Under the pieces are notes generated by a model, which saw nothing but the letters and a program-made list of their open reading frames with translations, did not search any database and was not told the origin of the DNA. A stretch of DNA of 64,000 nt, taken from assembly GCA_018242625.1 (NCBI GenBank), contig JAFEBO010000004.1, forward strand, positions 124,001 through 188,000, in the 5' to 3' direction. Positions 1 through 8,638 of the stretch are shown here, piece by piece (the stretch's first letter is position 1; every line of letters begins with the position of its first letter). The translations under genes and the position numbers were made by a program. The DNA is from Planctomycetota bacterium (GTDB lineage Bacteria; Planctomycetota; Phycisphaerae; Phycisphaerales; UBA1924).

Positions 1-51
1 GATGTCTCGCCGCCGGTCTATTCGTCGCGACGCGCCGCCGCCGAGCCTGAG

Positions 52-1302
52 CTACTTCTTCTCTGCCAGCGCCTTCTCCAGGCTCGCCCTGAGATCTTTC
101 ACATCCCCGCCGTTCTTCTCGGCCGTATCGAGCAGTTCCTTCATCGCCGGCCGCGCCTGCCCGTTCCGCAGCGCAAACCCCAACGGCCCCGTAATCGTCC
201 GCGGCGAGTCGCGCAGCTCGATCGCCTTGGCCATCACCGCCGCCGCAACATCATCCTTCCCCGCCGCCAGAGCGCCCAGGTACAGCGCCGCGACCTGCTC
301 GCGGAACATCGTCCACGGCTGCTCCTTGATCTCCGCCTTGGTGGCCTCGTCCAGCCCTTCGGGCAGCTTGCGGTCCATCGATGCCATCTGGCTCGCCATC
401 ATGTAGCTCGACTGCACCGCCGCCGCCGGATCCGGATAGAGAAGCATGAGATCAGCGAACCGCTGGTTCTCGATCAGCAGATCCTGCAGGCGGAACGCTT
501 CGCGTGCAAAGGCCGCAACGCCGTCCTTTTCCCCCTTCACCCTGTCAAACCACGCCAGCGTCCGAGCCTCATCGCCGATCACGCCATTCAGCACCATCCA
601 GTCATCCAGCGTGCGAAAATCGCGATCCTCCGTTTTCATCTTCGCTTCCGCAGCATCGCGAAGCTTCGTAAATGCGGCCTTGGCTCCCTCGTTGCGTGAT
701 GCCAGCGCCGCCATATCGCTCGCCATGAACGAACCGCGCACGCCGCTCATCGACGGGTCGATCTGCACCATGTTGTCCCAGAGCCACACGTACTCCTCGG
801 TGGCCTCCGCCGCCTTGCCCGCCTGCGAAAGTTCCCGCGCGGTCATCAGCCGCTCCTGCATGTTCTTCGAGTCTTTGTTGACCTTGGGGCCGTCCGCGAG
901 CTTTCCGCTGCTCGCCTCTTCCATCCATGCCAGCGTCTTGGGCCCGTCCATGTAGCCGACCTTGCGCGCGATCTCATTCCCGCCCTTGATCATCACCATC
1001 GTCGGCATCGCCGCGATCTGAAACTCGCCGGCGATCTTCTTCTCCTTGTCGACATCGACCTCGATCGCGACGCCGTGCGCCTTCACCCACTCGACGACCT
1101 TGGCATCCTGCCACGTGGTCTTATCCATCGCCTTGCACGGCATGCACCATTCCGCCGTGAACTTGATCAGCAGCATCTTTTCCGTGCCCGCCACCTGCTT
1201 CTTCGCTTCCTCCAGCGTCACATCCGTAAACGCGGGAGGCAGCGCCGCCACCGCCGCGGAAGAAGCAATCATCGACACCGCCGCAACAAGGATTTTCAGC
1301 AT
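52..1302 (-). CDS. Secreted thioredoxin-fold protein with long C-terminal domain
   Basis: The product is 416 aa and opens with a signal peptide ending near an AVAA cleavage site at about residue 20. A thioredoxin fold follows, with the redox motif WCMPCK at residues 52-57 (Cys53 and Cys56) and a cis-Pro-type IAAMPTMVMI segment. It therefore probably works as a disulfide oxidoreductase in the periplasm or at the outer surface. Residues from about 140 to 416 form a helical, Ala/Lys/Asp-rich region with no recognised family. The end of this region is clearly related to the neighbouring gene at 1322-1624. The ATG start was chosen because it begins the signal peptide; no strong Shine-Dalgarno sequence (SD) is visible. 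It is the last gene of a leftward group after recR, rpoN and the fragment, with 19 nt to the latter. The substrate is unknown. Confidence 0.85.
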   Translation of the reverse strand: MLKILVAAVSMIASSAAVAALPPAFTDVTLEEAKKQVAGTEKMLLIKFTAEWCMPCKAMDKTTWQDAKVVEWVKAHGVAIEVDVDKEKKIAGEFQIAAMPTMVMIKGGNEIARKVGYMDGPKTLAWMEEASSGKLADGPKVNKDSKNMQERLMTARELSQAGKAAEATEEYVWLWDNMVQIDPSMSGVRGSFMASDMAALASRNEGAKAAFTKLRDAAEAKMKTEDRDFRTLDDWMVLNGVIGDEARTLAWFDRVKGEKDGVAAFAREAFRLQDLLIENQRFADLMLLYPDPAAAVQSSYMMASQMASMDRKLPEGLDEATKAEIKEQPWTMFREQVAALYLGALAAGKDDVAAAVMAKAIELRDSPRTITGPLGFALRNGQARPAMKELLDTAEKNGGDVKDLRASLEKALAEKK

Positions 1303-1321
1303 GCGATAACTCTAGCGCGGA

Positions 1322-1624
1322 TCACTTGGGATGCTGCGTCGCGGCCCTTTGGCGCAGAGCCGACACATCAGCCCCCGACTTGGTCGCCTGATCCAGCCAG
1401 ATCGCCGCCTCCGGGCATCCAACATTGATGTTCACACACGCTTCCACGAGGGCCACCCGCATGGTCGGTGTGTCCCGCAGCTCCAGGAGCGTTTGCGCGA
1501 ACGTCTTCGCATCGTCGCCCTTCCCGGCGGCAATCTGCGATGCGTAAATCCGCGCTCCCTGCTTCTCGAAAAACAGCAGCTGCTGATCGCCCAGTCCCGG
1601 GCTCTGCTTGTTCAGACTCTCCAC
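1322..1624 (-). CDS. Small protein paralogous to the thioredoxin gene's C-terminal end; possible gene relic
   Basis: The product is 100 aa from a GTG start. It aligns without gaps to the last part of the downstream thioredoxin protein: an F..Q.A..Y....AAGK.D core, then ELRD(S/T)P, then a tail with (G/A)DV. It contains no thioredoxin fold. The reading frame stays open upstream of the GTG, into the 3' end of rpoN, until a TGA at 1703-1705, but that stretch holds no ATG, GTG or TTG. The translated stretch there still looks protein-like (DAPSWARRQY). That suggests the remains of a longer duplicated gene that lost its N-terminal half, though a short expressed protein is also possible. No usable SD is seen, because GGAG abuts the GTG. 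The gene lies 64 nt after rpoN. Confidence 0.5.
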   Translation of the reverse strand: MESLNKQSPGLGDQQLLFFEKQGARIYASQIAAGKGDDAKTFAQTLLELRDTPTMRVALVEACVNINVGCPEAAIWLDQATKSGADVSALRQRAATQHPK

Positions 1625-1688
1625 TCCGCGCGAGATCAGCTTGTATTGCCGCCGGGCCCAGCTCGGCGCATCCGAAATCCGCGCTCGA

Positions 1689-3311
1689 CTAGAACTCCCG
1701 CCTCAGCCGCGCCGCCGGAATGTTCAGCTGATCCCGGTACTTCGCCACCGTCCTCCGCGCAATCTCAATCCCGCGATTCTTCAGTTCGTCCACCAGCGCC
1801 TCGTCCGACCACGGCTTCTTCTTGTCCTCGTGGTCGATGATGTCACGCAGCGCGACTTTGATCGCATCCCACGCCATGTCCTCGCCGCCCTCGGTCTGCA
1901 CGCCGCCGGAAAAGAACTTCCGCAAGGGCACCACGCCCCGCGGCGTCTGAATGTGCTTCTCGCTCACCGCCCGGCTCACCGTCGCCACGTGAATCCCGAG
2001 CTCTTCCGCCACCTGCGTCATCGGCAGGGGTTTGAGCGCCTGCGGCCCGAAATCAAAGTAATCACGCTGCGCATTCACCACCGATTGCACAACCCGCAGC
2101 AGCGTCTGCTTCCGCTGGTTCACCGCGTCGATCAGCCACGAAGCGTTGGAGAGATTCGTCCGGATGAACTCCTTGCCCCGCTTGTCCATCTCCTTGCCCT
2201 TGCCAAGGAGCGCGTACTCCTGGTTGATCCGCAGATCCGGAATCCGCGTCTCGTTCAGGTACGCCACATAGCGGTCATTCTCCGCGTCATACTCCACGAT
2301 CGCGTCCGCAACGATCGGCCTCACATCGTCCTGCACCAGCCGACGTGCCGGCGCCAGGCTCAGCCGCTTCAGAAGCTCGAGCGCCGAGCGGATCTCCCCA
2401 AGGCTCAGCCGCGTCTTCTCGCTCACGCGCGGCAGCCGGTTGTTCATCAGGTCATCCAGGTGATTCTCAACGATCAGCCGCGCGTGCGCCAGAACCTCCG
2501 GCTCGATCCGCTTCTCCTCTTCCCCATCCTCCATCGCATCAAGCTGCAGCAGCAGACACTCCCGCGCATCACGCGCCGCCACGCCCGCCGGCTCCAGGAA
2601 CAACTGCACCGCCTTGAGCGCTTCCTCCAGCCGGGCGGCAGTCGGCTTGGGCTCTCCCGGCGCGCGGTCCGCGATCACGTCCAGCCCCGTCCGCAAGTAG
2701 CCGTCCGCATCCAGAAACGAAATGATCAGCTCGCCCAGGGGACGCAGCTCCGCTCGAACATCCGCCAGGCCCCATTGCTCCAGCAGCTGATCGTTCAGAG
2801 ATACCCACCGCGCCGGAGTCGCCGCCAGCGCCTCCATCTTCGCATCCCGATCGTCCGACTGGCCGCTTCCCGATGGCGGCGAATACTCAAAGTCCTCGTC
2901 ACGCGTCCGCTCCGGCTTCTCCGGCGCCGGCGCACTGATCTCCCGCGGCGATTCGTCAAACTCGTTCTCAGCCGCCTCCGGGTTCGCCTCTTCGTACGTA
3001 TCCAGCCGGGCGAAGTCGTCCGCATCATCCCCAACATCAAGCTCCGCCTCGTCCTCCGACAGCGCTCCCTCGTTCTCCGTCTCGTCCCCTTCCGACTCCG
3101 CAACAAGGTCCACGTCGTCGTCGCTCGCCTCCGACGCCGCCTCCCCCTCGCGCTCCGCAAGCTCCAGAGTCGGGTTGTTCTCAAGCTCCTGCTGAATCCG
3201 CTCCTGCAGTTCCGCGAGCGGCATCTGCAGAATCTCCATCGATTGGATCATCCGCGGCGCCAGCTTCATGTGCTGGCCCATCCTCAGATGTTGTTGCGCT
3301 TCAAATCGCAT
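1689..3311 (-). CDS. rpoN: RNA polymerase sigma-54 factor
   Basis: The product is 540 aa and contains all sigma-54 regions. Region I is Gln/Leu-rich (MRFEAQQHLRMGQHMKLAPR, then QSMEILQMPL). A long acidic region II follows at about residues 50-170. The core-binding domain and helix-turn-helix contain HVATVSRAVS. The RpoN box is ARRTVAKYRD near the C-terminus. Sigma-54 directs RNA polymerase to -24/-12 promoters and needs AAA+ activators to open them. The ATG at 3311 is preferred over a GTG 33 nt upstream because CCGGAGG lies 5 nt before it. The gene follows recR by 42 nt on the same strand, so the two are probably co-transcribed. The acidic linker is longer than in typical proteobacterial RpoN. 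Confidence 0.95.
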   Translation of the reverse strand: MRFEAQQHLRMGQHMKLAPRMIQSMEILQMPLAELQERIQQELENNPTLELAEREGEAASEASDDDVDLVAESEGDETENEGALSEDEAELDVGDDADDFARLDTYEEANPEAAENEFDESPREISAPAPEKPERTRDEDFEYSPPSGSGQSDDRDAKMEALAATPARWVSLNDQLLEQWGLADVRAELRPLGELIISFLDADGYLRTGLDVIADRAPGEPKPTAARLEEALKAVQLFLEPAGVAARDARECLLLQLDAMEDGEEEKRIEPEVLAHARLIVENHLDDLMNNRLPRVSEKTRLSLGEIRSALELLKRLSLAPARRLVQDDVRPIVADAIVEYDAENDRYVAYLNETRIPDLRINQEYALLGKGKEMDKRGKEFIRTNLSNASWLIDAVNQRKQTLLRVVQSVVNAQRDYFDFGPQALKPLPMTQVAEELGIHVATVSRAVSEKHIQTPRGVVPLRKFFSGGVQTEGGEDMAWDAIKVALRDIIDHEDKKKPWSDEALVDELKNRGIEIARRTVAKYRDQLNIPAARLRREF

Positions 3312-3353
3312 CCGTGCCTCCGGAGTCCGCTCGCCCGCCGGCACGCTCAGACC

Positions 3354-4028
3354 CTACCCCCCAAGCTGCTGCCGGCTCACTATGGCATCGGCCAAAACCG
3401 CCTTGTTGGCATACTCCAATTGGCTACCGCTCGGCAAACCCCGTGCCAAACGGCTGATACGCACACCCGCTGATTCTAGTTCTTTTTGCAGGTAAAGCCC
3501 CGTGCCATCCCCCTCAAGCGTCGGATTCAGCCCCAAAATCACTTCCGCAACCCGCACACCCCCAGCATTTCGCCCCGGATCTTGCACACGTCCGATAATA
3601 TCAGCAATCGTCAGATCGCTCGCCTCGATCCCATCCAGCGGGCTCAAATGGCCCATCAGGACGTGATAGATCCCCCGGTACATCCCGGTCTGTTCCAGTG
3701 CGATCAGATCCTTAGGTTGTTCCACAACAAGGACTTGCGATCGATCCCGCATGGGGTTTTCACAGACGCCGCACCGCTCCCCGTCCGACAGGTTCCAGCA
3801 CACCTTGCAATGCCGGATCTTCTTCTTAACGTCTTCGACCGCATGCGCCAGCGCCATCGCGACCGGCCCATCGCTCTTGAGCACGTGAAACGCCAGCCGC
3901 TCAGCCGACTTGCGCCCGATACCCGGAAGCTTCGCGAATTCCTCGATCAGTTTTTCCACCGCGGCGGGGTACGCCGGACCTCTCCTGATCGGCCCCGACC
4001 CTGTTTGCCCCGGCGCTCCGTCGCTCAT
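3354..4028 (-). CDS. recR: Recombination protein RecR
   Basis: The product is 224 aa, slightly longer than the usual 200 because of an N-terminal extension of about 18 aa. The order is a helix-hairpin-helix (LPGIGRKSAERLAFH, residues 34-48), a C4 zinc finger (Cys74, Cys77, Cys86, Cys89), and a Toprim domain beginning VLVVEQPKDLIALE, with the family segments YHVLMGHLSPLDG and ILGLNPTLEGDGT. RecR works with RecO (and RecF) to load RecA at single-strand gaps during repair. It is the first gene of the leftward recR-rpoN group. Its start codon overlaps the possible start of the divergent phosphatase gene, so both promoters would have to lie inside the opposite gene. Confidence 0.96.
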   Translation of the reverse strand: MSDGAPGQTGSGPIRRGPAYPAAVEKLIEEFAKLPGIGRKSAERLAFHVLKSDGPVAMALAHAVEDVKKKIRHCKVCWNLSDGERCGVCENPMRDRSQVLVVEQPKDLIALEQTGMYRGIYHVLMGHLSPLDGIEASDLTIADIIGRVQDPGRNAGGVRVAEVILGLNPTLEGDGTGLYLQKELESAGVRISRLARGLPSGSQLEYANKAVLADAIVSRQQLGG

Positions 4029-4734
4029 GCGTTCATCCTACCCGCCCCGTAGCATCCGCCACGTGCCCGTCCCCTCGTCCATTTCCGCTCGCGATTCGTC
4101 CGCGCGCGGATCGCTCGCAAACGCTCTGCTTTTTCTGCTGTTTTTCGCGGGTCTGGCTCTTTTTTACGCCAAAGTAATTCACCCCGATCTCGCGCCCAAA
4201 AGACTCGCAGAAGTTGTGCCCGGCGCTATTTACCGCAGCGGCGAGCTCTCGCCCGGCGCCCTGGCAGACCTTGCCCACAAGGCTCACCTCAAGACCATTA
4301 TCGATCTGGGCATCGCTCCCGACGGCGATCCCAGGGACCGCAGGCAGCAGCGCACCGCCCAGGCCCTGGGACTGACCCGCTACAAGTTCAATCTGGTCGG
4401 GGATTCCACGGGAAATCCCAACGAATATGCCGCGGCCATCCGGCTCGCGCTCGACCCCAAAAATCAGCCCGTCCTCATCCACTGCGCCACCGGCAGCCAG
4501 AGAACCAGCTGCGCCATCGCCCTTCTCCGGCTCGCCGCCAGCCCTTCTCCGACCGACGAAACCCTCACCCGCGTCATCACCGAAGCCCGAGGATTCGACG
4601 CAAAGGACAAGGTCGAAGAAGTCATTCGCGCGTTCGCCCCGGCGGTGCTCAAATCCCTTGAAACGGGCGACCCGATACCGGGCTTTCCCCCCGCTCGGGT
4701 CGAGCCCGCCGCGACCCCGCCGACCGGCCCCTAA
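4027..4734 (+). CDS. Membrane-anchored tyrosine/dual-specificity phosphatase
   Basis: The product is 235 aa from the ATG at 4027. A GTG at 4063 is an equally plausible start and would avoid overlap with recR. One transmembrane segment (LANALLFLLFFAGLALFY) lies near the N-terminus. The following phosphatase domain resembles bacterial DSP/Siw14-type enzymes: AIYRSGEL, then IIDLG, then the CX5R active-site loop HCATGSQRTS with Cys nucleophile and Arg. The predicted role is dephosphorylation of phosphotyrosine, phosphoserine or another phosphate monoester at the membrane; the substrate is unknown. The C-terminal tail is Pro-rich. No SD is visible at either start. A hairpin at 4904-4950 may end the transcript. 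Confidence 0.82.
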   Translation: MRSSYPPRSIRHVPVPSSISARDSSARGSLANALLFLLFFAGLALFYAKVIHPDLAPKRLAEVVPGAIYRSGELSPGALADLAHKAHLKTIIDLGIAPDGDPRDRRQQRTAQALGLTRYKFNLVGDSTGNPNEYAAAIRLALDPKNQPVLIHCATGSQRTSCAIALLRLAASPSPTDETLTRVITEARGFDAKDKVEEVIRAFAPAVLKSLETGDPIPGFPPARVEPAATPPTGP

Positions 4735-4903
4735 CTTCCGGCAATTCTCGCCGGATTTTGCTTGCGGCCGCTCCGGCCCCGCCGGTACATTCCTGAAGAC
4801 GTGCCTCCCATCGGCACGCGCCCGATCGCAAGCCGTTGCTTTGACTCGAGGTAAGTAACCTCTCCGCCCGCACCGCGGCTTTCGACCGGACAAATCTCGT
4901 GAC

Positions 4904-4950
4904 AACAGCGGCCAAACTCGCCCGGGAGAGAGAGGAGAGGCCGCTGTTTT
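4904..4950 (+). terminator. Inverted repeat followed by T residues, terminator-like
   Basis: A perfect 10-bp stem, AACAGCGGCC paired with GGCCGCTGTT, encloses a 25-nt purine-rich loop. It is followed by TT, CAC and TTTT. It lies 170 nt after the phosphatase stop and 320 nt before pilM. The long loop makes it weaker than a textbook intrinsic terminator, so it could instead be a leader structure. Confidence 0.45.
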
Positions 4951-5066
4951 CACTTTTGGCCTCCCCGGCGCGCCAACCCGCCGAAACTCCCGCCTTTCTC
5001 CATCCGTAGTGTTCAAAGCGGCCCCGGTTTGTGTACCATCCGCCCCCCGGCCTCTGCGGATCTCCG

Positions 5067-5188
5067 CCGACGGCCGGCCGTCGGTCTGGCGATTGGCGGA
5101 CGGCGCCAATGGGCCGTCCGCGCGGGTAGAGGGTGTGCAGGGCTTGGGGATGGGGGATGGGGGTGGAGTGGGGGATGGGTCCTGGGGG
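5067..5188 (+). other. Structured, G-run leader upstream of the pilM-like operon
   Basis: The 535-nt stretch 4735-5269 holds no convincing gene. Three structures occur in its second half. The first is a perfect 18-nt palindrome at 5067-5084 (CCGACGGCCGGCCGTCGG). The second is a 9-bp hairpin (GCGGACGGC, 5096-5104, with GCCGTCCGC, 5113-5121). The third is a G-run tract at 5146-5188 with six runs of 3-5 G separated by 2-6 nt, which fits a G-quadruplex on the transcribed sense strand. The operon start at 5270 is 82 nt beyond the tract. Confidence 0.55.
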
Positions 5189-5269
5189 AGTGCGGCCACG
5201 CCGCGCCATTGCGGGGCTTTTTTCAGTTTCTTGCCCGCGGCGAACCCCGCGGCAACGGAAGAATCACAG

Positions 5270-7213
5270 ATGCCAAGCTCCAATATCTGCTGGGGAATCG
5301 AGATCGGCGCCGCTGCAATCAAGGCGGTCAAACTCGAGAACGCCGGCGAACGCGTCAACGTGCTCGAGATGGCGATCATCGATCACCCTCGCACGCTCTC
5401 GACGCCCGGTGTCGATCCGGCCGACGTGCTCCGCGTCTCGCTCGGAACGCTCGTCAGTCAGTTCGACCTCTCTAAGACGCAGATCGCCGTCAGCGTTCCC
5501 GGCCACTCGAGCTTCGCCCGCTTCGCCAAGCTCCCGCCGGTCGAGCCCAAGAAAGTCCCCGACATCGTCAAGTTCGAGGCGATGCAGCAGATCCCCTTCC
5601 CCCTCGAGCAGGTCGAGTGGGACTACCAGACCTTCATCAGCCCCGACAGCCCCGAGATCGAAGTCGGCATCTTCGCCATCACCCGCGAACGCATCAGCGA
5701 ACGCCTCACCATGCTGCAGGACGTGAACCTCACGCCCGGCTACGTCACCCTCGGCCCCATCGCCGTCTTCAACGCTCTCGCCTACGACCTTGAGTTCAAC
5801 GAGAAGACCCCCGGCACGATCATTGTCGACGTCGGCACAACTTCGACCGACCTGGTGATTTCCGAAGCCGGACGCATGTGGGTCCGCACTTTCCCGCTCG
5901 GCGGCCACCAGTTCACCGAAGCGCTCGTCAGCGCGTTCCAGATCGGCTACCCCAAGGCCGAAAAGCTCAAGCAGGAAGCCGAAGACTCCAAGCACGCACG
6001 CCAGGTCTTCCAGGCCATGCGCCCGGTCTTTACCGACCTCGGCCAGGACATCCAACGCTCCATCGGTTACTACCAGTCCCTGCACAAGGACGCCAACCTG
6101 CAGCGCGTCATTCTCATCGGTGCCACCGCCAATCTCCCGGGCCTCCGCAAGTACCTCAAGCAGCAACTCGGTATCGAGGTCTACCGCGTCGAAGAGTTCA
6201 AGCGGGCAAACCTCCTCCCGCTCGACGGCGGCAAGGACGGCGGCGAACGCGCCGCCAAGTTCAAGGCCCGCGCTCTCGAACTCACCACCGCCTTCGGTCT
6301 CGCACTGCAGGGCCTGGGCGCCGGCACCATCAACGCCAACCTCATGCCCGTCTCCATCATCCGCGAGGCGATGTGGAAGAGCAAGGTCAAGTGGTTCGGC
6401 GCCGCCGCCGGAATCGCCGCGGTCGCCGGCGCCGCCATGTTCGTGCGTCCCTTCCTCGATTCGAGCGCGGCAAGCGCCGCCTCCGCCGATCCGGGAATCT
6501 CCGACATCAACCGCACCATCGGCGAAGGCAACAAGCTCAAGCAGGAAGCCGAGGCCGCCGGAGTTGTGGGCTCAGTCCCGCCCGACGAACGCGCGACCAA
6601 GATGATCGCGATGCTCGAAAACCGCAACTTCTACCCCCACCTCGTCAACGACATCGGCCTGATGATCGACGACTCCAACGCCAAGGCCGCCACCTGGGCC
6701 AAGGAAGTTAACTCGCCGGCCGTCGTGCCCGAGGGCTTCCGCGTCGATCGCTTCTTCACCGTTTATTACCCGCCCGGCGGCAGCCCGGGCGACGCCGGCG
6801 CGGGCGCCAATCCCGTCGAAACCTCCGGACCCCTCGGCCCGGCCGATCGCCCGCGCGTCCTGGCCACGCTCGTCGTTTCGACCAACCAGCCCGAGCCTCA
6901 GAAGTTCATCCTCGCAACCATCGACAAGTGGCTGCGCGCCAACGCCAAGCGTCCCGGCGTTCCCTACGAGATCTTTGTTTCCGCCACTCCGTGGCGCCAG
7001 GAAGCGCAGAGCCAGGCCTCCACGCCCACACCCACGCCCGCTCAGCCCTCCAATTCCAACCAGTCAACATCCGCCACTTCCGGACTGGAAGCGCTCGCCC
7101 CGATCAGCGCGCTCAAGCCTCCAGCACCCGAAGGTCAGCCCCCGACAACGACGTTCACGATCAACTTCACCGCGGTCAAGCTGCCGCCGCAGCAGCCGGA
7201 GACCAAGTCTTGA
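5270..7213 (+). CDS. pilM: PilM-like actin-fold ATPase with membrane-spanning C-terminal extension
   Basis: The product is 647 aa. Residues 1-350 match the PilM/FtsA actin-like fold: WGIEIGAAAIKAVKL at the N-terminus, the phosphate-binding loop IIVDVGTTSTDL, and FPLGGHQFTEAL. In type IV pilus systems PilM is a cytoplasmic ATP-binding protein that binds the PilN tail. Here a transmembrane segment follows at about residues 375-396 (WFGAAAGIAAVAGAAMFVRPF), then roughly 250 aa of presumably periplasmic sequence ending in a Pro/Thr/Ser-rich tail. The ATG at 5270 was chosen because it begins the fold and has GGAAGA upstream. Family PilM is about 350 aa, so this looks like PilM joined to a PilN-type segment. 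The next gene overlaps it by 4 nt. Confidence 0.82.
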   Translation: MPSSNICWGIEIGAAAIKAVKLENAGERVNVLEMAIIDHPRTLSTPGVDPADVLRVSLGTLVSQFDLSKTQIAVSVPGHSSFARFAKLPPVEPKKVPDIVKFEAMQQIPFPLEQVEWDYQTFISPDSPEIEVGIFAITRERISERLTMLQDVNLTPGYVTLGPIAVFNALAYDLEFNEKTPGTIIVDVGTTSTDLVISEAGRMWVRTFPLGGHQFTEALVSAFQIGYPKAEKLKQEAEDSKHARQVFQAMRPVFTDLGQDIQRSIGYYQSLHKDANLQRVILIGATANLPGLRKYLKQQLGIEVYRVEEFKRANLLPLDGGKDGGERAAKFKARALELTTAFGLALQGLGAGTINANLMPVSIIREAMWKSKVKWFGAAAGIAAVAGAAMFVRPFLDSSAASAASADPGISDINRTIGEGNKLKQEAEAAGVVGSVPPDERATKMIAMLENRNFYPHLVNDIGLMIDDSNAKAATWAKEVNSPAVVPEGFRVDRFFTVYYPPGGSPGDAGAGANPVETSGPLGPADRPRVLATLVVSTNQPEPQKFILATIDKWLRANAKRPGVPYEIFVSATPWRQEAQSQASTPTPTPAQPSNSNQSTSATSGLEALAPISALKPPAPEGQPPTTTFTINFTAVKLPPQQPETKS

Positions 7214-8595
7214 AACCCATCCTCGCCTGGCTCAAAAAGAACTGGATCATCCCTTCGCTCTGCCTCTGCTCCCTCGTCGTGCTCGGCGTGACGTGGTGGT
7301 TCAGCTCCGCCTGGAACGAACAGATCCAGTCCGAGCAGCAGAAAGCCGCGTCCGACCTGCTCAACAAGGTCACCAGCATCAACGTCACCTACGCGCTCCC
7401 GATGGTGGCGGGGCAGGACAAGGCGATCGAGCAGAAGTCGCCGCCCAACGCGTTCCTGACTTCCAAGTACGCCGAGCGAAAGAAGCTCATCCTCGAACAG
7501 CGAGAGGGCGTCGTCAAGCTCGCCGAGGCATTCAACAAGGGCGATAAGAAGCCCCTGATCGACGGCATCTTCCCCGCCCCCGCCTCCGGCCAGGAACTGC
7601 TCAAGCCCCTCGAGCTCGCCCAGAAACTCGTCGGCAACCCCTCGCAGAACATCCGCTCCGCCTACCAGGAACTGCTCGACTCCGTCCGCGCCGGCGGCCC
7701 CGTCGTCTCCAGCCAGCTCGAACAGCAGATCAACGACGTCAACCGGCGCGAGAGCGAGAAGATCCGCGGCGCCATGCCCACCCGCGAACTCACCGCTTCC
7801 GAAAAGGAAAATCTCAGCCGCCTGCTCATCGATACCCGTCGCAGCGAGTACGTCCGCCGCGCCAATGAAATCTCTCTCTACGCCGACATGAGCTGCTTCC
7901 CCGGCGCCTCCGCCGCGACAGCCGTTCCCGCCGGCACCTCGGCTCCCGCCACCGTCGCCGGTCCCAATCAGATCCTTACGTCCATCCCGGCAACTCCCCC
8001 CAGCGTCCGCCAGGCCTTCTTCTGGCAGACCGACTACTGGATGCTGCAGGACATCTTCGCCATCATCCGCAACGCCAACATGGGCTCCGACGGCAAGCTC
8101 ACCAGCGAGCGCAACTCCGTCGTCAAGCGCATCGAGAAGATCGAGCTCCTCCCCTGGAAGGTGCAGTCCGTCGCCGAGGCCGCCACCCCCGGCGGCACCG
8201 CCGATCCCGCCCAGGCCGGCTCTCCCGGCGGCGAGTTCAAAGACTCCATCACCGGCCACACCGATACCCCCGGCGCCAGCACCTACGACACCCGCCGCGC
8301 CCGCGTCACGCTCATCGTCTCGAGCGCCAAGCTCCCCGAGCTCTTCGACGCCATCGGCCGCACCAACTTCGCCTACGTCGTCGGCTTCGCCATGGACAGA
8401 GTCGACGGCTGGCAGGACCTCGCGCAGGGTTACTACTACGGCGACGAAAACGTCGTGCGCATCCTCATCGACCTCGAACTGACCTGGCTCCGCTCCTGGT
8501 CCGAGCCCTACTTCCCCGTCGCGGTCCGCAAGGCCCTGGGCCTGCCCGACCTCGCGCCCCCGGCCCCTCCCGCCGGCGAACAGCCCCCCAAGTAA
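7210..8595 (+). CDS. Membrane-anchored protein of the pilM-like operon (PilN/PilO-type position)
   Basis: The product is 461 aa, read from a TTG start that overlaps the pilM stop as TTGA, with GGAG 8 nt upstream; this implies translational coupling. A single N-terminal transmembrane segment (IIPSLCLCSLVVLGVTWWF, about residues 14-32) is followed by a large soluble, probably periplasmic, domain. That domain has charged helical stretches and a late segment containing a VTLIVSSAKLPELFDAIG strand-helix pattern reminiscent of the ferredoxin-like fold of PilN/PilO. Direct family membership cannot be shown by reading. Its role is inferred from topology and from its position after pilM, in the place where PilN/PilO partners usually lie. 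Confidence 0.65.
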   Translation: MKPILAWLKKNWIIPSLCLCSLVVLGVTWWFSSAWNEQIQSEQQKAASDLLNKVTSINVTYALPMVAGQDKAIEQKSPPNAFLTSKYAERKKLILEQREGVVKLAEAFNKGDKKPLIDGIFPAPASGQELLKPLELAQKLVGNPSQNIRSAYQELLDSVRAGGPVVSSQLEQQINDVNRRESEKIRGAMPTRELTASEKENLSRLLIDTRRSEYVRRANEISLYADMSCFPGASAATAVPAGTSAPATVAGPNQILTSIPATPPSVRQAFFWQTDYWMLQDIFAIIRNANMGSDGKLTSERNSVVKRIEKIELLPWKVQSVAEAATPGGTADPAQAGSPGGEFKDSITGHTDTPGASTYDTRRARVTLIVSSAKLPELFDAIGRTNFAYVVGFAMDRVDGWQDLAQGYYYGDENVVRILIDLELTWLRSWSEPYFPVAVRKALGLPDLAPPAPPAGEQPPK

Positions 8596-8638
8596 TCCGT
8601 CCAAACACGCCGACACACCGCGTTTCTGAGGAATCGAA

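Noticed and set aside
1608-3473. A 621-codon plus-strand open frame opposite rpoN.
   Set aside because: It is antisense to an unmistakable sigma-54 gene, with Arg/Leu/His-rich low-complexity translation.
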